Positions 14,588 to 19,490 of a stretch of 19,490 nucleotides of DNA are shown here, piece after piece. The DNA comes from an uncultured Marvinbryantia sp. (GTDB lineage Bacteria; Bacillota; Clostridia; Lachnospirales; Lachnospiraceae), in NCBI GenBank assembly GCA_934373455.1, contig CAKRON010000050.1:1-19490 (forward strand), written 5' to 3'. The translations under genes and the position numbers were made by a program. The notes beneath the pieces are model-generated. The model was not told the DNA's origin. It saw only the letters and a program-made list of their open reading frames with translations, and ran no database searches. Numbering within the stretch: position 1 is the first letter of the stretch; each line of letters starts with the position of its first letter.

Positions 14588-15319
14588 CTATCCCCTGTAA
14601 TCCTCCCCGGTACCTTCCTTCTCTTTCTCATCTGTCAATGTGTGATGTTCACAGAAACTGTAATAGCATCTGTCTCCAAGAATGATATGATCCATCAGCG
14701 GAATGCCGATAATCCGACCAGCGTCTGCGATACGCTCCGTCATATAGAAGTCCTCTTGACTGGGCGCTGCATCACCACTTGGATGATTATGCAGCAAAAC
14801 AATATATGCTGCATGATGATGCATAGCTTCCAGATATACTTCTCTTGGTGTAACCAGAGATTGATTTACGGTACCCTTTGTAATAACTTTATCATTTAAC
14901 AGATATCCTTTTGTATTAAATGATACTACTAATACATGTTCCTGATCACTGTGACGAAAATCTTCCATATAATATTCAGCAATCTCTAATGCACTTTGAA
15001 ATGCCTGTTTTCTTGAAACAGCAGATTTGGCAATTCTTTTCGACAACTCAGCAATGCATTTGATCTGAAGTGCTTTCACACGTCCGATGCCCTTAATCTG
15101 ACATAATTCAGGAACACTGATTTTGTAGAGACCGGACAGATTATCACTTCCGATCTTCTGTAATATTTCACAAGCCAGGTCAACAGATGTCATGCCGCCT
15201 GTTCCTGTTCGTAAAATTATCGCCAACAACTCAGCATCACTAAGAGCTTCACAGCCATAAATGCTGCATTTTTCATAAGGACGCTGAGTTTCAGGCAATT
15301 CTTTCATTGTATAATTCAT
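14588..15319 (-). CDS. radC: RadC family JAMM-domain protein
   Basis: A 243-residue RadC (UPF0758) protein. The N-terminal half holds a helix-hairpin-helix (about 68-92, centred on QIKGIGRVKA). The C-terminal half is a JAB/MPN+ metalloprotease-like domain with the complete JAMM zinc site: E127 as likely catalytic Glu, then H177, H179 and D190 in HNHPSGDAAPSQED. The biochemical role is unsettled; the old DNA-repair assignment is in doubt, and linkage to mreBCD is a common bacterial arrangement of unknown meaning. The last 15 residues are an acidic, poorly conserved tail. The ATG at 15319 lacks a clear Shine-Dalgarno; a second in-frame ATG lies four codons later. The stop is 3 bases from the mreB ATG, and the mreB ribosome-binding site lies inside the radC 3' end. 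Confidence 0.93.
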   Translation of the reverse strand: MNYTMKELPETQRPYEKCSIYGCEALSDAELLAIILRTGTGGMTSVDLACEILQKIGSDNLSGLYKISVPELCQIKGIGRVKALQIKCIAELSKRIAKSAVSRKQAFQSALEIAEYYMEDFRHSDQEHVLVVSFNTKGYLLNDKVITKGTVNQSLVTPREVYLEAMHHHAAYIVLLHNHPSGDAAPSQEDFYMTERIADAGRIIGIPLMDHIILGDRCYYSFCEHHTLTDEKEKEGTGEDYRG

Positions 15320-15330
15320 AATATATCTTT

Positions 15331-15349
15331 GATTTCCGGCATGGGAATC
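15331..15349 (-). repeat. Imperfect inverted repeat in the radC leader
   Basis: Minus strand GATTCCC and GGAAATC flank a 5-base centre (CATGC), with one mismatch in seven. It lies immediately downstream of the predicted -10, near the expected transcription start. It could be an operator or a 5' RNA hairpin; there is no T-tract, so it is not a terminator. It may also be chance. Confidence 0.3.
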
Positions 15350-15355
15350 AAAAAT

Positions 15356-15384
15356 ATATTATCATAATCCCTACAAAATGTATA
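15356..15384 (-). promoter_or_regulatory. Candidate sigma-A promoter of the radC-mreBCD operon
   Basis: Reading the minus strand, TATACA (15384-15379, 4/6 match to TTGACA) is separated by exactly 17 bases from TAATAT (15361-15356), which is preceded by an extended -10 TG (TGATAATAT). Initiation would fall near 15349, about 30 bases before the radC ATG. It lies in the 76-base gap between the flavoprotein gene and radC, the longest gap in this half of the window. Identified by eye from consensus only. Confidence 0.5.
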
Positions 15385-15395
15385 GGTTCGATTCC

Positions 15396-16985
15396 TTAAA
15401 ATTTTCTGTATTTTTTTACGATTGCCTCAGCAACTTTCATTCCATCCATTGCTGCCGAAGTGATTCCACCGGCATATCCGGCTCCTTCTCCGCAAGGATA
15501 TAAACCATTCAAACTGGATGTGAAAAATTCATTTCGAACAATACGAACCGGAGAAGAAGTACGGGATTCCACTCCGGAAAACAGCGCATCTGGTCTGGAA
15601 AAGCCTCGAATTTGACGTTCAAACCCTGTTACACCCTCGATCAGAGACGTACTTAGAAATTCCGGAAGTACTTCCCGTAGATTCGTCAGCTGATACGCGC
15701 CCTTAATACATGGCGTAACATCACCAAGAGCTGTCGATGGTCTGTTTTCACAAAAATCGCCAAAAAGCTGAACCGGAACCTTTCCGCATCCTGCCTGATA
15801 AGCCGCCTTTTCCAGATCTCTCTGGAAAGCAATGCCGCCAAGAATTCCGGAATGACCAAAATCTTCCGGTGAAACCGTTACGATCATGGCACTATTTGCA
15901 TTACGGCTATCCCTGGCACGATAACTCATACCGTTCACTGCAATCTGTTCTTTTTCAGAAGAAGCATTGACAACGTAACCTCCAGGACACATACAGAAAG
16001 AATAGATTCCTCTTCCATTTGACAGTTTTCTGGTTAATTTATAATTCGCTGCCCCAAGTAATTCATGGTATTCCTGTCCATATTGTGAGAAGTTAATCAT
16101 AGACTGGGGATGTTCGATTCGAAGACCAACTGCAAATGACTTCGGCTGCATTAAAATCTTATGATCACAGAGCATAGAAAACGTATCTCTTGCACTATGT
16201 CCAACTGCAAGAACAAGTGCTTCACATGGAAGTTCTTCTTCTCCATTCACCTTAATTCCATACAGACGGTTCTCTTTTATAAGTAAATCTGAAATCTTAC
16301 TTCCAAAACGAACTTCTCCGCCCAATGCAATAATTTCTTCCCGCAAATTTTTTATAACAATACGGAGCACATCTGTGCCGATATGCGGCTTATTTACATA
16401 TAAAATATCTGGATCTGCGCCGGCTTTTACAAATGTTTCCAGAACATAATGATTCCGTCCACATGCATCTTTCACAAGCGTATTTAATTTGCCATCAGAA
16501 AAAGTTCCGGCACCGCCTTCTCCAAACTGAATGTTCGATTCAGTATTCAAGACTCCGGTATTCCAGAATTGTTCTACAGCAGCTGTACGATGATCAATAT
16601 CTTCCCCTCGTTCCAGTACAAGTGGACGATATCCTGCTTTTGCTAAAATTAATGCACAGAAAAGTCCTGCCGGTCCAAATCCAGCAATCACAGGGCGGTG
16701 TGAAAGCGAAATATTCCCACACTCTGGCATCTGATAAGATTGTTCTGTTACTGCACTGACTATAATATTCTGCTTTTTTTTCAGAATAGTACCTTCTTTA
16801 GCCACCGTTAAATCTACGGTTAAAACATAATATAAATCCGGTTTTTTTCTGGCATCCAATGACTGTTTCCGTATATGCAGATCTTTGATGTCAGATACCG
16901 GAATTCTCAGTTTTTTTGCAATCTCTTTTCTCAGAAATGTCTCATCATAAGTTAACGGAACTTTTAACTGTTGGATTCTAATCAT
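15396..16985 (-). CDS. NAD(P)/FAD-dependent oxidoreductase of the COG2509 type, substrate unknown
   Basis: A 529-residue flavoprotein unrelated in architecture to the flavoprotein gene before it. Residues 1-90 form a separate alpha/beta N-terminal domain. The FAD dinucleotide motif GFGPAG is at 102-107, with E125 in VLERGE as the likely ribose ligand. The stretch ESNIQFGEGGAGTFSDGKLN (149-168) is highly characteristic of this uncharacterised family. The C-terminus has CGEGAGYAGGITSAAMDG, closing the FAD site. No membrane segment or signal peptide is visible, so it should be cytosolic. A GGGA ribosome-binding site lies about 8 bases before the ATG, inside the end of the preceding gene. The reaction is not known for the family. 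It is the last gene before the promoter of the radC-mre operon. Confidence 0.88.
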   Translation of the reverse strand: MIRIQQLKVPLTYDETFLRKEIAKKLRIPVSDIKDLHIRKQSLDARKKPDLYYVLTVDLTVAKEGTILKKKQNIIVSAVTEQSYQMPECGNISLSHRPVIAGFGPAGLFCALILAKAGYRPLVLERGEDIDHRTAAVEQFWNTGVLNTESNIQFGEGGAGTFSDGKLNTLVKDACGRNHYVLETFVKAGADPDILYVNKPHIGTDVLRIVIKNLREEIIALGGEVRFGSKISDLLIKENRLYGIKVNGEEELPCEALVLAVGHSARDTFSMLCDHKILMQPKSFAVGLRIEHPQSMINFSQYGQEYHELLGAANYKLTRKLSNGRGIYSFCMCPGGYVVNASSEKEQIAVNGMSYRARDSRNANSAMIVTVSPEDFGHSGILGGIAFQRDLEKAAYQAGCGKVPVQLFGDFCENRPSTALGDVTPCIKGAYQLTNLREVLPEFLSTSLIEGVTGFERQIRGFSRPDALFSGVESRTSSPVRIVRNEFFTSSLNGLYPCGEGAGYAGGITSAAMDGMKVAEAIVKKYRKF

Positions 16986-18219
16986 GTCTCATTCCCTTTC
17001 TGGCACAGTTTTTTCCTGCAATATATCCGGTAGACCATGCCCATTGCAGATTATATCCACCGCAAATACCATCGATATCGATCAATTCACCGGTAAGATA
17101 AAAATCTGGACATATCCGGGATTCCATCGTATTTTGATCTATTTCCGACACCGGAATACCACCGCCGCAGATCTGTGCCTGATCAAAAGAGCGTGTTCCG
17201 TTAATGGTAATTTTCAGGTTCTTGATACTATGACAGATCGATAACAGTTGTTCTGCATCCGGTCTGACAGATACTTTTTTTATATGATTTTGTTCCAATA
17301 TGACCGGAATCATTTTCTTAGGAAGTATACCTGTCAGTGCCTCAGAAATATTTTCTTCTTTTAACTTCTTTTGCAGCATATCGCTCAGATATTCTGTACT
17401 GACAGAAGGCAGGCAGTCTATAAATACTTCTGCTTTTTTTCCATTCTGCAGTGCGTGCGATGCATAGCGGCTTAACTGAAATACCACGATACCGGAGATT
17501 CCATATTCCGTCCACTGTAATTCACCCGTCTCCGAATAGACCTTTTCCAAGTCTCCATTTGCGGATAAAATATGCATTGTAACTACTGATTTGGTACGAA
17601 GTCCGGATAATTTTTTTACAAAAGTTTCCCGGCATTTTAATGGAACCAGTGCCGGAAAAGGTGTGTGTATGCTGTGTCCTACTGATTTGGCAAGTGCGTA
17701 TCCGCTTCCATCTGAACCGGTGATCGGAAGTGCCATAGAACCTGCTGCCAGAATCACTGCATCAGCCTCATAATGCCAGGTTTCTGTAAATACCTGCCAC
17801 ATATCTGCTTTTTTTTCAAGTCTTTTCACTTTTTCCTGACATTTTAATTTTACATGGAGCTTCTGCATCTCCAACAGAAGACGGTCTGCTACAGAAGAAG
17901 CCTGATCGGTAAGCGGATAAATACCGCCATTTCGTTCCTGCAAAAGTAAACCCATTTCTGTAAAAAATTCCATCGTTTTTCGATAGTCAAACTGATCCAA
18001 AACGCTATGACAAAAATCCAAATTATCCCCCCGATAACAATCAGATCTGGAAAAATCCAGATTTGTGAGATTACATCTTCCATTTCCTGTCATCAAAAGT
18101 TTTTTCGCCGGTTTTTCCATTGCCTCTAAAATGGTTACACAGGCACCTTCTCTTGCGGCGGCAATCGCAGCCATCATGCCAGACGCTCCGCCCCCAATGA
18201 TAATAATTGATTTTTTCAT
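16978..18219 (-). CDS. BaiN/RdsA-type (HI0933/YhiN-like) FAD-dependent oxidoreductase
   Basis: A 413-residue flavoprotein, full length for the HI0933/YhiN family. The N-terminal Rossmann motif GGGASG is at 9-14, with a ribose-binding acid at E32. The family-specific GNGRCNLTN is at 45-53. The C-terminal FAD-contact segment (GELIDIDGICGGYNLQWA) lies just before the end. One family member, BaiN of bile-acid-dehydroxylating clostridia, was proposed to act on steroid intermediates, but the family is widespread and its usual substrate is unknown; nothing here points to bile acids. The ATG at 18219 has no recognisable ribosome-binding site and starts 7 bases after the previous stop. The 3' end overlaps the next flavoprotein gene by 8 bases, which suggests co-expression. 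Confidence 0.88.
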   Translation of the reverse strand: MKKSIIIIGGGASGMMAAIAAAREGACVTILEAMEKPAKKLLMTGNGRCNLTNLDFSRSDCYRGDNLDFCHSVLDQFDYRKTMEFFTEMGLLLQERNGGIYPLTDQASSVADRLLLEMQKLHVKLKCQEKVKRLEKKADMWQVFTETWHYEADAVILAAGSMALPITGSDGSGYALAKSVGHSIHTPFPALVPLKCRETFVKKLSGLRTKSVVTMHILSANGDLEKVYSETGELQWTEYGISGIVVFQLSRYASHALQNGKKAEVFIDCLPSVSTEYLSDMLQKKLKEENISEALTGILPKKMIPVILEQNHIKKVSVRPDAEQLLSICHSIKNLKITINGTRSFDQAQICGGGIPVSEIDQNTMESRICPDFYLTGELIDIDGICGGYNLQWAWSTGYIAGKNCARKGMRHD

Positions 18220-18226
18220 GTTAAAA

Positions 18227-19490
18227 TTATAATTCTATTTTGGAAAGGTCTACAAGGTTACGTTCTTTCATGCGCTGCAGAGATTTCAATATTCCAAGTT
18301 TTGCATGCTGCCAGGTCAGTCCCCCCTGGAAATATACTGCATATGGTGGCTTGATTGGTCCATCCGCACTTAATTCAATCGAAGATCCCTGAATAAATGC
18401 GCCTGCTGCCATAATCACATCACTGTCATATCCAGGCATTGCCCATGGTTCCGGTGTAACATAGCTGTCTACCGGAGCAGCTGCCTGAATTCCCTCACAG
18501 AATGCAATAACCCCTTCCGGATAACCAAACTCCACAGCCTGTATAATATCATGACGGCTTTCAGAACTATTTGGAATCACATGAAAACCAAGTTTTTCAT
18601 ATATATTTGCTGCAAAAATTGCACCTTTCAATGCACCGTTTACTACCGTAGGAGCAAGAAACAGTCCCTGGAAGAAATCTTTATTAACGCCGAGAGATGC
18701 CCCAACTTCTTTTCCTAAACCCGGTGATGTCAGACGATAAGCACAATTTTCAATACATGCATTGGTTCCTGCAATATAACCGCCGATAGGCGCCAATCCG
18801 CCTCCCGGATTCTTAATCAAAGATCCCACGACCATATCTGCCCCAAAATCACTTGGTTCCATCGTTTCTACAAATTCACCATAACAGTTATCGACCATAA
18901 CAATGATATCTGAACGAATTGATTTTACATATGCAGTCACATCCGCTATTTTTTTAACTGACAAAGACGGACGAGTCTGATATCCTTTTGATCTTTGAAT
19001 CTCTACCAGTTTCGTTTTATCAGATATTGCGTTTTTAATACCCTCCAGATCAAACTCTCCTTCAGGAGTCAGATCCACCTGTGAATATGTAATACCGTAT
19101 TCGGCCAGAGAGCCGTTTGATGGACGGATACCAATTACTTCTTCCAGCGTGTCATATGGTTTACCTGAAATAGAAATCATCTCATCACCAGGACGCAGAT
19201 TTCCTGCCAAAGCCAGCGCCAGTGCATGCGTGCCACAGGTTATCTGTGGGCGAACTAAAGCTGCCTCTGTATGAAATACAGCTGCATACACTGCTTCCAG
19301 TGTCTCACGTCCAAGATCATTGTAACCGTAACCGGTACTTCCCTGAAAACATTCTGCGCTGACTCTGCATTTCTGCATTGCGTTGATTACTTTTAACTGA
19401 TTATATTCTGTGACTGCATCGATTTCTGCAAAACGTTCTTTTAATGTTTTTTCAATTGCCGTACCGAAATCCAGAACGTCTTTATCTACG
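18227..19490 (-). CDS. Methionine gamma-lyase family PLP enzyme (YnbB / 'aluminum resistance' family), 5' end cut by window edge
   Basis: Fold-type I PLP-dependent enzyme of the Cys/Met-metabolism superfamily, the group often labelled methionine gamma-lyase family or aluminum resistance protein. The frame stays open to the window edge: 37 in-frame codons lie upstream of the first ATG at 19378 and encode the family's N-terminal stretch ending in NQLKV, so the real start is outside the window. Counting from that ATG, the family signature TGYGYNDLGR is at 15-24, the PLP-ring Asp is D163 in VDNCYGEF, and the probable Schiff-base lysine is K189 in SLIKNPGGG. The fold and family are clear; the substrate is not, and the aluminum name rests on old genetics. 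The stop lies 7 bases before the next gene's ATG, which has no Shine-Dalgarno sequence, so the two are probably translationally coupled. Confidence 0.9.
   Translation of the reverse strand, partial: VDKDVLDFGTAIEKTLKERFAEIDAVTEYNQLKVINAMQKCRVSAECFQGSTGYGYNDLGRETLEAVYAAVFHTEAALVRPQITCGTHALALALAGNLRPGDEMISISGKPYDTLEEVIGIRPSNGSLAEYGITYSQVDLTPEGEFDLEGIKNAISDKTKLVEIQRSKGYQTRPSLSVKKIADVTAYVKSIRSDIIVMVDNCYGEFVETMEPSDFGADMVVGSLIKNPGGGLAPIGGYIAGTNACIENCAYRLTSPGLGKEVGASLGVNKDFFQGLFLAPTVVNGALKGAIFAANIYEKLGFHVIPNSSESRHDIIQAVEFGYPEGVIAFCEGIQAAAPVDSYVTPEPWAMPGYDSDVIMAAGAFIQGSSIELSADGPIKPPYAVYFQGGLTWQHAKLGILKSLQRMKERNLVDLSKIEL

Noticed and set aside
14339..14899. 186-codon plus-strand open frame across radC and mreB
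   Set aside because: It lies opposite two confident genes, and its Cys/His/Phe-rich composition is typical of an antisense shadow.
16978..18219. Bile-acid dehydroxylation role from the BaiN-like name
   Set aside because: No other bai gene is near, and the family is widespread in bacteria that do not transform bile acids.
1..19490. Defence system, prophage, transposon or conjugative element
   Set aside because: Apart from one small P-loop ORF and a speculative 33-codon ORF, every gene has a chromosomal family match; no integrase, transposase, terminal repeats or strand switches are present.

Overview
The window carries a dense block of housekeeping cell-envelope and cell-division genes, all on the minus strand, from a low-GC Gram-positive anaerobe. 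The gene order (radC-mreBCD-mrdA-minD-rodA-mgsA, and yggS-sepF-ylmH-lspA), SepF instead of a Gram-negative divisome, a divergent MreB, and a class B PBP with a large insertion all point to Clostridia, most likely Lachnospiraceae. The genus cannot be fixed from the sequence alone. I see no rRNA, tRNA, CRISPR array, insertion sequence or phage gene, and no gap above 300 bases without a gene; the longest are about 120 bases or less.

In transcription order (high to low coordinates): a PLP-dependent methionine gamma-lyase-like enzyme cut by the window edge (19490-18227), then two unrelated FAD oxidoreductases (18219-16978, 16985-15396) packed head to tail. A candidate sigma-A promoter (15384-15356) then opens radC-mreB-mreC-mreD-mrdA-minD-rodA-mgsA and an S11 D-Ala-D-Ala carboxypeptidase (15319-5779). 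This is an elongation-machinery operon: cytoskeleton (MreB), membrane scaffold (MreC/D), transpeptidase (PBP2), glycosyltransferase (RodA) and a peptide-trimming carboxypeptidase, plus the division-site ATPase MinD. Neighbours overlap or lie within about 70 bases.

A small P-loop protein of unknown function (5722-5309) sits alone between a good promoter (5784-5756) and a strong intrinsic terminator (5273-5234). Beyond it a second cluster runs off the left edge: HlyD-like membrane adaptor, yggS, sepF, ylmH, aroB, lspA (5194-9), which mixes septum assembly, PLP homeostasis, ribosome rescue, shikimate synthesis and lipoprotein maturation.

Nothing looks like a wholly new defence or mobile system. 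The best leads are: a methylglyoxal synthase whose catalytic aspartate is isoleucine; a MinD without MinC or MinE beside it, with a 33-codon overlapping ORF in the slot where minC is expected; an MreB with altered nucleotide-site residues; a roughly 240-residue insertion in PBP2; and the isolated P-loop gene with its own promoter and terminator, followed by a possible attenuated leader.
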